Positions 1 through 8,800 of a stretch of 64,000 nt of DNA are shown one piece after another. The stretch's first letter is position 1, and each line of letters opens with the position of its first letter. This stretch comes from Aquarana catesbeiana (taxonomy: Eukaryota > Chordata > Amphibia > Anura > Ranidae), in contig NC_133324.1 of the NCBI RefSeq assembly GCF_042186555.1, positions 930,001-994,000 on the forward strand. Direction: 5' to 3'. The position numbers and the translations under genes were made by a program. The notes beneath the pieces were generated by a model. The model saw nothing but the letters and a program-made list of their open reading frames with translations. It made no database searches and was not told the DNA's origin.

Positions 1-1235
1 TGGAAGGCGGGCAACGAGACATCAGGCTGGAAGGCGGGCAATGAGACATCAGGCTGGAAGGCAGGCAACGAGACATCAGGCTGGAAAGCGGCACATCAGG
101 CTGGAAGGCGGGCACCAAGACATCAGGCTGGAAGGCTGGCACCAAGACATCAGGCTGGAAGGCTGGCACCAAGACATCAGGCTGGAAGGCTGGCACCAAG
201 ACATCAGGCTGGAAGGCTGGCACCAAGACATCAGGCTGGAAGGCAGGCACCAAGACATCAGGCTGGAAGGCGGGCACTGAGACATCAGACTGGAAGGCAG
301 GCACCGAGACATCAGACTGGAAGGCAGACACCTAGACATCAGGCTGGAAGGCAGGCACTGAGACATCAGACTGGAAAGCGGGCACTTCAGACTGGAAAGC
401 GGGCACATCAGACTGGAAAGCAGGCACATCAGACTGGAAAGCAGGCACATCAGACTGTAAAGCAGGCACATCAGACTGGACAGTGGGCACCGAGACATCA
501 GACCAGGCAGCAGGTACTGGAACTTCAGATTGGGCAGCAGACAGTGGCACATCAGGCTGGGCAGAAGACAGGAACACATCAGGCTGGGCAGCAGACAGGA
601 ACACATCAGGCTGGGCAGCAGACAGGAACATATCAGGCTGGGCAGCAGACAGGAACACATCAGGCTGGGCAGCAGACAGAGGCACATCAGGCTGGGCAGC
701 AGACAGGAACATATCAGGCTGGGCAGCAGACAGGAACACATCAGGCTGGGCAGCAGACAGAGGCACATCAGGCTGGGCAGCAGACAGGAACACATCAGGC
801 TGGGCAGCAGACAGGAACATATCAGGCTGGGCAGCAGACAGGAACATATCAGGCTGGGCAGTGGACAGGAACATATCAGGCTGGGCAGCGGACAGGAACA
901 TATCAGGCTGGACAGCGGACAGGAACATATCAGGCTGGGCAGCGGACACTGGCACATCAGGCTGGGCAGAAGACAGGAACATATCAGGCTGGGCAGCGGA
1001 CAGGAACATATCAGGCTGGGCAGAAGACAGGAACATATCAGGCTGAGCAGTGGACACTGGCACATCAGGCTGGGCAGAAGACAGGAACATATCAGGCTGG
1101 GCAGAAGACAGGAACATATCAGGCTGAGCAGTGGACACTGGCACATCAGGCTGGGCAGAAGACAGGAACATATCAGGCTGGGCAGAAGACAGGAACATAT
1201 CAGGCTGAGCAGTGGACACTGGCACAACAGGTTGA
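1..1235. repeat. 27-bp coding-frame minisatellite
   Basis: Tandem 27-bp units fill this stretch. On the plus strand each carries ACATCAGGCTGG or ACATCAGACTGG followed by AGGC or GCAG blocks. From about 500 to 1235 the units share GGGCAGCAGACAGGAACA. Left of 480 they belong to a second subfamily (AAGGC(A/G)GGCACC). The 27-bp length is a multiple of three, so the minus-strand frame is preserved across copies. That fits expansion while the frame was translated, although the present frame is broken. The array is cut by the window start. Plus-strand frames here are also open, but only as by-products. Confidence 0.9.
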
Positions 1236-2237
1236 ACGGTAGGCACATCAGACTGGTCGGCAAATATTGAAACATCGGAGTGGAACATGGACACAGGAAC
1301 ATCAGACTGGGGCACAGGAACTTCAGGCGGAGACACCGGCTGGATAGCAGGCAGAAGTTTGGCAGAATCAGGTGGGTTATCAGGTTCAGCTGGCATGCAG
1401 GCAGACTGGAGCAGGTTGGTTGGTTTGGAAGCAAGTTGGTTTACTGGCAGGATCGTGTGAGTGGGAAAGAACTTCCGTTTCTTCTTTGGCTTAACCGCTG
1501 GAGATCTGTAGGTGGTTGTAGGACTGTAGGTAGGAGGTGAGGCATACTGAAACGAAGGGCTGGGATATGGCAAGGAAGGGGGAACAGCGGCCAGAGGAAG
1601 TTCTTGTGGGGAAGTTGCAGGTATTAGAGAAGAGGCAGGTGGGTTAAAGGCAGGATAGGTGCAGGAAGTAGAAACAGGGTATTGATACCTGGTGGGGAGC
1701 AGGGTATATTGGACTGTAGCTGAGGTTGCCAGGGGTGATGGGAGAAAGGACATCTGAGCAGGCAGGTGTTTAGTAGCAGGTCTGGGTTGTAAAGATCTGA
1801 CAGAAGTTGGGCATAACAGGTCTGACCATGCCTGAAGTACAGATAGCACAAAAGTGGGCTCACATACCCTCTGTCTGACCAGGGACTGCACTTCATCTAT
1901 ACAATCTTTCAACAACTGTTTGGGACAAACCGAATAATGCTCCAAAAAGGATGCAGAGTCATCCTCCAACAGCCATACTAAGGACACAACCTGGTTAATG
2001 CTGAACGGGGGAGAAAAGTCATCATGGCCCTTTGGGATACAAGGCAGAGCCAGCTCTGTACATTCCAATCAAAGGCTGAACATCCTCAAACATTATCCTG
2101 CCCTGATCGACCACAGAGTGAGCTAAACGGATAATCTCCGGCAGCTGATCACTGGACCACCCTTTCAATGTCTGGTGGAGATATTCAGAACTCTCTGTTG
2201 CCAGCAGAGCATAATAAACAATTATATCTGAATTCAT
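1..2237 (-). pseudogene. Broken gag-position ORF of unknown family with proline-rich middle and 9-residue C-terminal repeats
   Basis: On the minus strand an open frame starts at 2237 (MNSDIIVYYALL...) and stops at 2022. The apparent continuation lies in another frame, open from 2068 to 332 (578 codons). The two overlap over the stretch reading YPKG/IPKG, so a frameshift sits at about 2022-2068. The first ~120 residues of the long frame look globular. A proline/serine/tyrosine-rich section follows, with a basic KPKKKRK motif at about residues 193-199 (1472-1492) that resembles a nuclear localisation signal. The C-terminal half consists of 9-residue repeats of the AQPD(M/V)FLS type encoded by a 27-bp minisatellite. 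A TAG at 332-334 ends the frame, but the same repeat frame continues to base 1; neighbouring units have TCG there, so it is a point nonsense change. I do not recognise the family. Its position just inside a possible LTR suggests a retroelement gag-like gene, but a low-complexity host gene is not excluded. Confidence 0.5.
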
Positions 2238-2310
2238 CCCAGCAATGTGAAACAGAACCGAGATGGTTCCCCTGTGCAGCCACTTCTGGTCAGAGATGGC
2301 CTTGGTATAC

Positions 2311-2727
2311 TGTCATGAATAGGTGTGACCAGATTGTGTGGACTGCAAAGAGGAAACCAAAACGCATGTAAAGTGAATAAGAATAATGTTTAAGATAAGT
2401 GATATAATGAGTGAACACCCCAAATACAAATAGTGTTCAACCAACCAACAGAAACCCACAGACAACAGATAATATATACAGCCAAAGGGAAGTACCGAAA
2501 TCAAACACGTTAGCCAGGCCAGGGTCATACACAGGGGATCAGCAAATGAACAAGGGCAGGACAGGAGAGGGAGATAATGGATGGGATCAGGAACACGGGA
2601 AGGACAGGATCAGGATGGGATCGGGTACAGGCTCGGGTTCAGGGCGCAAGGAAGAAAGATACCAAGGCACGCATGTGAGGTCTTGCTGGGTATTTATGGG
2701 ACTGACAATAATTGTCCTCATGTAACA
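2311..2727 (-). mobile_element. Possible LTR of the minus-strand retroelement
   Basis: Read on the minus strand, the 417-bp segment starts TGTTACATGA and ends TTCATGACA. It therefore has TG...CA ends and near-matching inverted termini (TGTTACATGA against TGTCATGAAT). A TATA-like CATAAATACC lies about 25-35 bp from its 5' end. The gag-position frame starts about 74 bp beyond its 3' end, as expected for a 5' LTR. No convincing primer-binding site or polypurine tract flanks it, and the right boundary overlaps an 88-bp duplication, so the edges may be coincidental. No second LTR is visible for comparison. Confidence 0.35.
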
Positions 2728-2899
2728 CCTGAGCGCAGGGAATGTTGTCTGTTCCATACTGCCAGGATCCATCTGCTGGTGGACATCAGTACTGCAGCCC
2801 AATGATGACATAACACCAGCAGGGAAAGATTCCTCTGACAGTTCCAAACTGCCAGGAGACACCTGCTGGTGGACCTCAGTACTGCACGCCAAATGATAG
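2724..2899. repeat. 88-bp imperfect tandem duplication
   Basis: Two diverged copies (about 2724-2811 and 2812-2899) both begin with AACACC and share GTTCCA, ACTGCCAGGA, CTGCTGGTGGAC and TCAGTACTGCA at equivalent offsets. They lie exactly between the possible minus-strand LTR and the first recognisable base of the plus-strand gypsy pol, so they mark the junction of the two element fragments. Nothing else is recognised in this stretch. Confidence 0.6.
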
Positions 2900-2908
2900 A
2901 TCTTACCA

Positions 2909-3541
2909 GTGGACGGACCCTTTCCTGACATACAGCCTCTAATTCTTTCTGGGGCTGCAGGCCTGTTCATTGATGCTGCCTTTGTATCGAAGCACTCGAT
3001 TCCGCTGCATCTGCGTGATGCTCCACTTGCCATTGAGGCTCTTGACGGGAGACCTCTACAGCCTGCCCATGTGACTCATGAGACTGTTCCGTTGTCCATG
3101 GCCATAGGGGCTCTTCACCATGTGATAATCCAATTCCAAGTTATTTCCTCACCCTCTTTTGATTGGCCCCATGCTGAGGTTCTCTGCTGGTCGCCACAAT
3201 GCAGTAAGACATGCTTCCAAAAGGTAGCCAAAGTCCTGTGCACTTCTCCTCTCTCCTCCCTGACAGAGGAGTACCACAATTTTAGTGATGTCTTTGGCAA
3301 AGGTCAAGCCAGTAGTTTGCCTCCACATCGGTCATATATTTGCACAATTGACCTTCAACCTGGTGCCATACCCCCTCGTGGCCGTTTTTACCCTTTGTTG
3401 GTCTTGGAGGATAAGACCACGGAGGAGTATGTTGCAGACGCACTTTCTCAAGGTTTCATCCGCAAATCCTCGTCTCCTGCTGGTGCTGGTTTCTTCTTTG
3501 TGAAGAAGAAGAGTGGTGAACTGAGACCTTGTATTGATTAA
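2909..3541 (+). pseudogene. gypsy pol fragment: protease remnant and start of reverse transcriptase
   Basis: The frame from 2909 opens without a good ATG (first codon GTG). Residues ~10-30 contain LSGAAGLFIDAAF, the position of the retroviral-type aspartic protease D(S/T)G loop. The catalytic Asp is replaced by Leu, so the protease would be inactive. A poorly conserved linker follows, then the N-terminal RT signature: a VFGKGQ...LPPHR stretch (about residues 120-135), PGAIPPRGR, and GFIRKSSSPAGAGFFFVKKK near the end. The frame ends at TAA 3539-3541, immediately after RPCID, where relatives have Tyr (TAT to TAA). The next domain continues in another frame. Confidence 0.88.
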
Positions 3542-4164
3542 AGGGGTCTCAATCGTTTCAGAATGTCTATCCGATTCCATTGATTAAGGCGTTTTTTGCC
3601 CGCCTCAAGGGAGCAACAGTTTTTAAGAAGCTTGATTTGAGACAGGCAAACAATCTTGTGAGGAGGAGTGACTAGTGGAAAACTGCATTTAATACCAGAA
3701 CAGGCCATTATGAGTACCTCATAATGCCTTTTGGCCTTTGTAACACCCTGGCAGTTTTCCAGGAATTTATTAACGATGTCCTTCGAGATTTGTTGCAGTG
3801 ATGTGTGGTGGTTTATCTCGACGATATCCTCATATTTTCAAGTCTCTGGAGAGCCACCACACAGATGTCTGCCGTGTGCTTCAGAAACAAAGAGAGAACA
3901 ATCTCTATTGTAAATTGGAGAAGTGCCAGTTCCATCGTGAACAGGTTAAATTCAAGGGTTTATTTCATTTCTACTGCTGGTTTTTTGATGGACCCAGAGA
4001 AACTTTCTGCAGTCCTACAGTGGCCCCGACCTGTGGGTTTACGTCCTCTGCGTTTTCTTGGCTTTGCCAACTATTATTGGAAGTTTATTCGTAACTTCTC
4101 CTCTCTGGTCAAGCCCCTGACTGATAAGACCAGAAAGGACGGTAACCCACAGTTGGTCTCCTGA
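3542..4164 (+). pseudogene. gypsy reverse transcriptase core, broken
   Basis: From about 3562 the frame reads NVYPIPLIKA, then KLDLR (first catalytic Asp, ~3630), YEYLIMPFGLCN and FQEFINDVLRDLLQ. The YLDD box at 3814-3825 holds the two metal-binding aspartates and is intact. Stops at 3673-3675 (TAG) and 3799-3801 (TGA) interrupt this frame. Just after ILIFS the coding sense moves to another frame (SHHTDVCRVLQK...QVKFKG), then returns for GFLMDPEKLSAVLQWPRP and FLGFANYYWKFIRNFS in the thumb/connection region up to about 4130. The protein would copy element RNA into DNA in cytoplasmic particles; this copy cannot. Confidence 0.88.
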
Positions 4165-4213
4165 GTCCATTAAGGCCTTTGAGAGTCTCAAGGCTGCCTT
4201 TGTTTCTGCGCCT

Positions 4214-4897
4214 GTGTTGGCACATCCTGATCCTACGTTACCTTTTATCCTTGAGGTTGATGCTTCTGAGACTGGGGTTGGCGCTCTTCTGTCTCAACGT
4301 CCTACTTCTGAGAGCGTTATGCATCCTTGTGGCTACTTTTCAAAGAAATTGTCACCTGCGGAGTGCAATTATGAGATTGGTGACAGAGAGCTGTTGGCAA
4401 TCATTTTAGCCCTGAAAGAATGGAGACATCTCCTCGAAGGTACCACTGTGCCAGTTCTCATTCTTACTGACCATAAGAATCTCACATTCTTGTCTGAAGC
4501 TAAACACTTCTCTCCCAGAAGGGTGCGATGGGCTCTTTTCTTCTCTAGTTTCAATTACATTGTCTCATTCTTACCCGGTACAATGAATGTAAGGGCTGAC
4601 GCTTTGTCACAACAATTTTCCTCCACTTCCAAGATGGAGTCGGTTCCGGTTCCTGTGATTCCTCCAGATCTTATTCTGGCTACGGTTCGCACCAGTCTCA
4701 CTTCTCCTTTGGGTGACAAAATTCTTGCTGCTCAGGTTCATGCTCCTCCTGAGAACCCTTGTGACCGCTGCTTTGTCCCAGAGAGTCTCCGTACTGCCGT
4801 GCTCCAGACTTACCATTCTCCCAAGGCTGCTTGCCACCCTGGTAAGAATCAACTCTTTTGGGCCATTTCTGGTGGCTTAGTCTACGTGCTGATGTGA
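4214..4897 (+). pseudogene. gypsy RNase H domain and start of integrase zinc finger
   Basis: This is the best preserved part of the element: 227 codons with no internal stop. The RNase H catalytic set is complete at D16 (LEVDASETGVGALL), E59 (DRELLAIILALKEW), D86 (ILTDHKNLTFL) and D129 (VRADAL). This domain removes element RNA from the RNA/DNA hybrid during reverse transcription. The frame then enters the integrase N-terminal HHCC finger: the two His codons are at 4814-4816 (TYHSPK) and 4835-4837 (CHPG). A frame change at roughly 4850-4880 separates them from the Cys pair at 4915 and 4924 (CSVC), which lies in the next frame. Confidence 0.9.
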
Positions 4898-5676
4898 CTG
4901 CCTTCATAGCTGCCTGTTCCGTGTGTGCTCAGAGTAAGACTCCATGACACCTTCCAGTGGGCCTCCTACAACCCATACCCAATTGAGAGAGGGCCTGGAC
5001 CCACCTGTCTATGGATTTCATTGTGGAGTTACCCAACTCCCAGGGCAACACAGTTATCCTTATGGTGGTTGACCGGTTCTCGAAAATGTCTCATTGTATT
5101 CCACTTAAGAAGTTGCCCACTTCTAAGGAACTGGCTTCCATTTTTGCTCGGGAGATATTTCGCTTACATCGGCTACCCAAGGTGATTGTCTCGGACAGGG
5201 GTAGTCAGTTTGTGTCCCGGTTCTGGCGAGCCTTTTGTGCACAGTTAGGAATTCAGCTTGCTTTCTCCTCTGTGTATCACCCACAGTCTAATGGGGCTGC
5301 AGATCGAGACAATCAGTCCTTGGAGCAATTCCTATGTTGCTATATTTCTGACCATCATAACAACTGGTCAGACAACTTACCGTGGGTGGAGTTTGCTCAC
5401 AATAGTGCCTTGAATTCTGCTTCCCCAATTATGGCGAATTATGGTTTCCAATCTTCCATGTTGCCTTACTCATTTGTTCTGCAGAGTATTCCTGCGTTAG
5501 AGGAGCATCTCTGTGGTCTTCGTTCCACTTGGGCACAAGTCCAGGAGGCTTTGCGTCATGCTAATGATAGGTACAGACTCCATGCTGACCGCAGATGCCT
5601 GCTGCGCCTTCCTACAAGTATGGGGACAGGGTCTGGCTGTCATCTTGCAACCTCCGACTTCGTGTTACCTCTCTGA
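4880..5676 (+). pseudogene. gypsy integrase catalytic core, third acidic residue changed
   Basis: The HHCC cysteines (CSVCAQSK) precede a TGA at 4945-4947, in a proline-rich linker. The open frame from 5011 then covers the DDE core. The first Asp is D2 (MDFIVEL) and the second is D62 (VSDRGSQF). The third position, 35 residues later, is D98 in NGAADRDN where relatives carry Glu (NGxxER). The codon is GAT at 5302-5304, so the expected D,D(35)E triad is D,D(35)D. HPQSNG, PWVEFAHN and SALNSASP are typical of gypsy integrases. The frame is lost near residue 195, and the C-terminal part continues in another frame from about 5595. Integrase would insert the element cDNA; this copy is not expected to be active. 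Confidence 0.9.
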
Positions 5677-6110
5677 AGTTCGCACCTCGGTTTATTGGGC
5701 CTTTCTGTATTCTTCACAGGATTAACCCAGTGGCTTACTCATTAGACCTTCCTTCTAATATGCGTATCTCAAATGTATTTCATGTCTCCTTATTAAAACA
5801 TTTGGTCTGCAACCGCTTTACCACCTTGGTGCCTCTTCCTCACCCTGTAAAGGTTGAGAACCGTGAGGAGTATGAAGTACAATCCATTGTTGACTTCCGT
5901 AGGTTCCGTGGGCGCATACAGTACTTGGTGCATTGGAAAGGGTACGGTCCGGAGGAACGCTCTTGGGTCTCATCCTCGGACGTACATCCCCCTGTCCTCC
6001 TCCGTGATCTCTATAGACATTTTCCCCTGAAGCCTGATGGTTGTCCGAGGGGGGAGGGGTCATTGAGGAGGGGGTACTGTCAGGGCTGGACTCAGCCTTT
6101 CCTTCTCTGA
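5595..6110 (+). pseudogene. gypsy integrase C-terminus: GPY/F module and chromodomain
   Basis: An intact 171-codon frame holds YGDRVWL, then the GPY/F module (IGPFCILHRINPVAYSLDLP, residues 34-53), VFHVSLLK, and a chromodomain at about residues 92-144. The aromatic-cage positions are filled by Y93, W114 and Y117 (HWKGYG). In the family this domain binds methylated histone H3 tails and biases insertion towards heterochromatin. The ORF start at 5595 is not biological; this is the 3' end of pol reached after a frameshift near 5600. The stop falls just inside the 3' LTR, a usual arrangement for compact gypsy elements. Confidence 0.9.
6043..6077 (+). other. Polypurine tract of the gypsy element
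   Basis: A purine-rich stretch (GAGGGGGGAGGGG, then GAGGAGGGGG) ends at TAC immediately before the TGTCAG that opens the LTR. This is where plus-strand DNA synthesis is primed in LTR elements. It also overlaps the last codons of pol. Confidence 0.75.
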
Positions 6111-6474
6111 GCTGGCCGCTCATCTGTCAGCTAATTGCCAGCTCCCTTCTCTCTCCACAGTGACTCTCCTGTTGATGATCCTGCTCGTCAGTCCTGCCTA
6201 CCTAGGCCGTCCAGTCCAGATGATCTCTGCCTTCGCCTTGGTCACATCTCTAGAGATACTCTCTTGTGTTCCTGTTAGAGACTTGTTTGGCTGACATTCC
6301 TTCTGGCTCCAGATCCTGCTTGCTGTTCTACTACACTCATCTCTGGCTCCCTGACGTTTTGGCTTGTCTTGAACTCTGGCTATGTTTTGACTATGTTTAC
6401 CTTTTTTTTTATTATTATTAAACAAGTGAGATTTAACTGTACTTCTGTCTCAGTCTGATTCATGGTTTCTGACA
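6078..6474 (+). mobile_element. 3' LTR of the gypsy chromovirus (397 bp)
   Basis: The segment starts TGTCAGGGCTGG directly after the polypurine tract and ends GTTTCTGACA. TGTCAG and CTGACA form a perfect 6-bp terminal inverted repeat with TG...CA ends. A polyadenylation-type ATTAAA is at 6417-6422, behind a T-run, with a short R/U5-like remainder. The partner 5' LTR is not in the window. The base after the LTR is already minisatellite, so the element probably inserted into or beside that array; GGGAG (6475-6479) would be one copy of a target duplication that cannot be checked here. Confidence 0.88.
6417..6422 (+). promoter_or_regulatory. ATTAAA polyadenylation signal in the LTR
   Basis: ATTAAA follows a T10 run and ATTATTATT and lies 52 bp from the LTR end, a normal place for the R-region poly(A) signal of a gypsy LTR. 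Confidence 0.55.
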
Positions 6475-7390
6475 GGGAGGCATCTAATTCCTAAATGAGA
6501 GGGTCTTATTTCTCAATGGGAGGGTCTGTCTTTTCAATGGGAGGGTCTGTTTCCTAAATGGGAGGGTCTGATTTCTAAATGGGAGGGTCTGTCTTTTCAA
6601 TGGGAGGGTCTGTCTTTTCAATGGGAGGGTCTGTTTCCTAAATGGGAGGGTCTGATTTCTAAATGGGTGGGTCTGATTTCTAAATGGGAGGGTCTGATTC
6701 CTGAATGGGAGGGTCTAATTCCTAAATGTGAGGGTCTGATTTCTCAATGGGAGGGTCTGACTTCTCAATGAGAGGGTCTGTTTCCTAAATGGGAGGGTCT
6801 GATTCCTGAATGGGAGGGTCTGATTTCTGAATGGGAGGGTCCGATTCCTGAATGGGAGGGGTCTAATTCCTAAATGTGAGGGTCTTATTTCTCAATGGGA
6901 GGGTCTTATTTCTCAATGGGAGGGTCTGTTTCCTAAATGGGAGGGTCTGATTTCTCAATGGGAGGGTCTGATTCCTGAATGGGAGGGGTCTAATTCCTAA
7001 ATGTGAGGGGTCTAATTCCTAATTGTGAGGATCTGATTTTTTAATGGGAGGGTCTAATTTCTCAATGGGAGGGTCTGATTTCTCAATGGGAGTGTTTGAT
7101 TTCCCAATGGGAGGGTCTCAATGGGAAGGTCTAATTTCTAAATGGGAGGGACTTTTTTTTCAATGGGAGAATCTGATTCCTGAATGGGAGGGGTCTAATT
7201 CCTAAATAGGAGGGTCTGATTTGTTAATTGGAGGGTCTGATTTGTTAATGAGAGGGTCTGATTCCTGAATGGGAGAGTCTGATTTATCAATTGGCGCGTC
7301 ATATTCTTAAATGGGAGGGTCTATTTCATAAATGGGAGGGTCTGATTTGTCAATGAGAGGGTCTGATTCCTGATTGGGAAGGTCTGGTTT
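6475..7390. repeat. 21-bp minisatellite (GGGAGGGTCTGA type)
   Basis: About 43 imperfect units combine a conserved TGGGAGGGTCTG with a variable AT-rich half (ATTTCTAAA, TTTCTCAA, TTCCTGAA, CTTTTCAA). The dominant period is 21 bp, with single-base insertions giving GGGAGGGGTCT variants. The units become more degenerate after about 7100. No gene is seen. If the SDR gene begins to the left, this is intronic or upstream sequence. Confidence 0.9.
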
Positions 7391-7859
7391 ATTATAATCA
7401 CCCAATGCACTCTCAGTGTGAGAAAGCTGCAGGGTCTCCCTTGGGGGAGTAGCTCACCAAAACTGAAAATTCCTATTGCGGGGGGGGGGGGCTTGGGCTA
7501 AAATCTGACTTGAGAAAATCAAGGAGCCAATCAAACAAGCAGGAAATGTCACATATCTGGGGGTCGGTCCGTACACCATCTGTGCACAGAACACCCTCTA
7601 GGTTGCCATATTGTATTCCATTTACAGAAAATTACAGATTGAAAAGGAAAGGTCATTTCTAATAACATTTAATGACAATGTAGCAATATGTTATACTATT
7701 TTTATGTTTGTTTTATTTTTTCCCACCAAAGTGGAGTTACCCTTTAAGTGATCTTGCCTCTCGATATACATATATAGGATATTTTTGGGACATAGTGATG
7801 AGAGTTCAGGGCCGTGACATTCATAGATTATAACTGTCGGTATTCTGCCTCCCCTGCAG
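7391..7859 (+). other. Presumed SDR intron end, mostly unique sequence
   Basis: This stretch is single-copy in appearance except for a run of twelve G at 7480-7491. It ends in a good splice acceptor: a pyrimidine-rich stretch (TTCTGCCTCCCCTGCAG) at about 7843-7859. No other feature is recognised. Confidence 0.6.
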
Positions 7860-8051
7860 ATCTCATGAAACGTTCGGCACCCAGCCGCATCGTCTTCCTG
7901 GCTTCCTTCCTGCATAAACAGGGCTACATAGACACCAGCAACCTGTACGGGAAGAACCTGGAGAAACAGAAAGTTCACAAAACCTACAAATGCACCAAAC
8001 TCATGAACGTCATCTGTGCCAGAGAGCTGGCTGATAGGCTGAAGAACACTG
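7860..8051 (+). CDS. Internal exon of a retinol dehydrogenase / DHRS13-like SDR (active-site exon)
   Basis: The 192-bp exon lies between CAG (7857-7859) and a GTGAGT donor (8052-8057), phase 1 at both ends. It encodes 64 residues from DLMKRSAPSRIVFLAS to ADRLKNTG. SAPSRIV is the strand leading to the catalytic Ser of the classical SDR family (here in LAS, usually VSS). YKCTK supplies the YxxxK catalytic Tyr and Lys, followed by LMNVICARELADRL, the helix shared by RDH11/12/13/14 and DHRS13. These enzymes use NADP(H) to interconvert retinol and retinal or related substrates, usually at ER or mitochondrial membranes. The usual helix segment YCHSKLANVLFTREL is diverged here but keeps all catalytic positions. 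APSR(I/V)V resembles DHRS13 more than RDH12, but the exact paralogue cannot be settled. Earlier exons, including the Rossmann TGxxxGxG, are not in the window. Confidence 0.88.
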
Positions 8052-8220
8052 GTGAGTGACGCCCCCCGTGGGGCAGGCTGGTAGACAAGAGGGGGCACTG
8101 AAAAAGAAATAATTACTTTCCAGGTCACTAGTTTTACTAGGTCGGGACATTAAACTGTAAAAAAAAAAAATGATCGAAATAAAATTGATACAAAAAAGTG
8201 TAAAAAAAAAAATCTAGGGG

Positions 8221-8800
8221 GGTCTTCAGAGACCTTGAGCGACCATGACTGGACACACTGGGGGTCTTCAGGGATCTTAAACGGCCTGGATATTCAGCGA
8301 TCTTGAATGGACACACACTGGGGATTTTCAGAGACCTTGACCTTCAGCAACCTTGAGTGGACACATACTGGGGGTCTTTAGCGACCCCTAAGTGACCTTG
8401 ACCTTCAGCGGTTTTGAATGGACACACACTGGGGGTCTTCAGGGATTTTTAGCGATCTTGTCTTTCAACGATCTTGAGTGGACAAATGCTGGGTGTCTTC
8501 AGCGACCTTGACATTCAGCTACCTTGAATGGACACACACTGTGGGTCTTCAGGGACCTTAAGCAACCTTGACCTTCAATGACTTTGAATGGACACACACT
8601 GGGGCCTTCAGTGACCTTGACCTTCACTCAGTTGTGGCTGGTGCTCAAAAAAAATTTTTTTTTTGGGGGGGGGGCAAACAAACTGAAAAATTCTGAAAAT
8701 ATTTTTGACTGGACACATACTGGGGTCTTGAGCGACCTTGACACACAGCTACCTTGAGTGGACACACACTGGGAGTCTTAGGTGACCTTGAGCACCTCTG
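8221..8800. repeat. Degenerate 50-60-bp tandem repeat in the SDR intron
   Basis: The phrase TGGACACACACTGGGG recurs at about 8250, 8308, 8359, 8420, 8480, 8530, 8590, 8711 and 8760. Each copy is followed by GTCTTCAG(C/G)GA and CCTTGACCTTCAGC. Spacings are about 50, 57, 60 and (once) 121 bp, so the basic unit varies and one copy is disrupted by the A-T-G tract near 8650. This is an old, diverged minisatellite. Confidence 0.8.

Larger units (their letters stand above)
2909..6474 (+). mobile_element. 5'-truncated Ty3/gypsy chromovirus with 3' LTR
   Basis: The order of domains is protease remnant, reverse transcriptase, RNase H, integrase, GPY/F module, chromodomain, polypurine tract and 3' LTR. 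Integrase downstream of RNase H is the Ty3/gypsy order, and the C-terminal chromodomain places the element among chromoviruses, such as the Sushi-type elements of fish and amphibians. There is no gag, no 5' LTR and no primer-binding site; the sequence begins abruptly inside the protease. At least five frame changes and several in-frame stops show it has been inactive for some time. It lies between the minus-strand retroelement fragment and a 21-bp minisatellite. Confidence 0.93.

Noticed and set aside
483..1270. Plus-strand frames over the 27-bp minisatellite (187, 246 and 232 codons)
   Set aside because: They are shadows of the minus-strand repeat frame. Several plus frames are open together and none extends into non-repeat sequence.
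2022..2068. Programmed frameshift at CCCAAAGGG in the gag-position ORF
   Set aside because: The change of frame needed is +1 (or -2), whereas the heptamer would support -1 only from the other frame, and no downstream pseudoknot is evident. A simple indel in a dead copy is more likely.
2411..2805. Plus-strand frames of 104 and 74 codons within and just after the LTR-like segment
   Set aside because: They are low-complexity Gly/Arg/Asp-rich translation of the GGGATCAGGA-rich stretch, with no homology recognised and no supporting signals.
7691..8128. 145-codon minus-strand frame across the SDR exon
   Set aside because: It overlaps the plus-strand exon antisense. The plus frame has splice sites and SDR catalytic motifs, and the minus frame has no recognisable domain.
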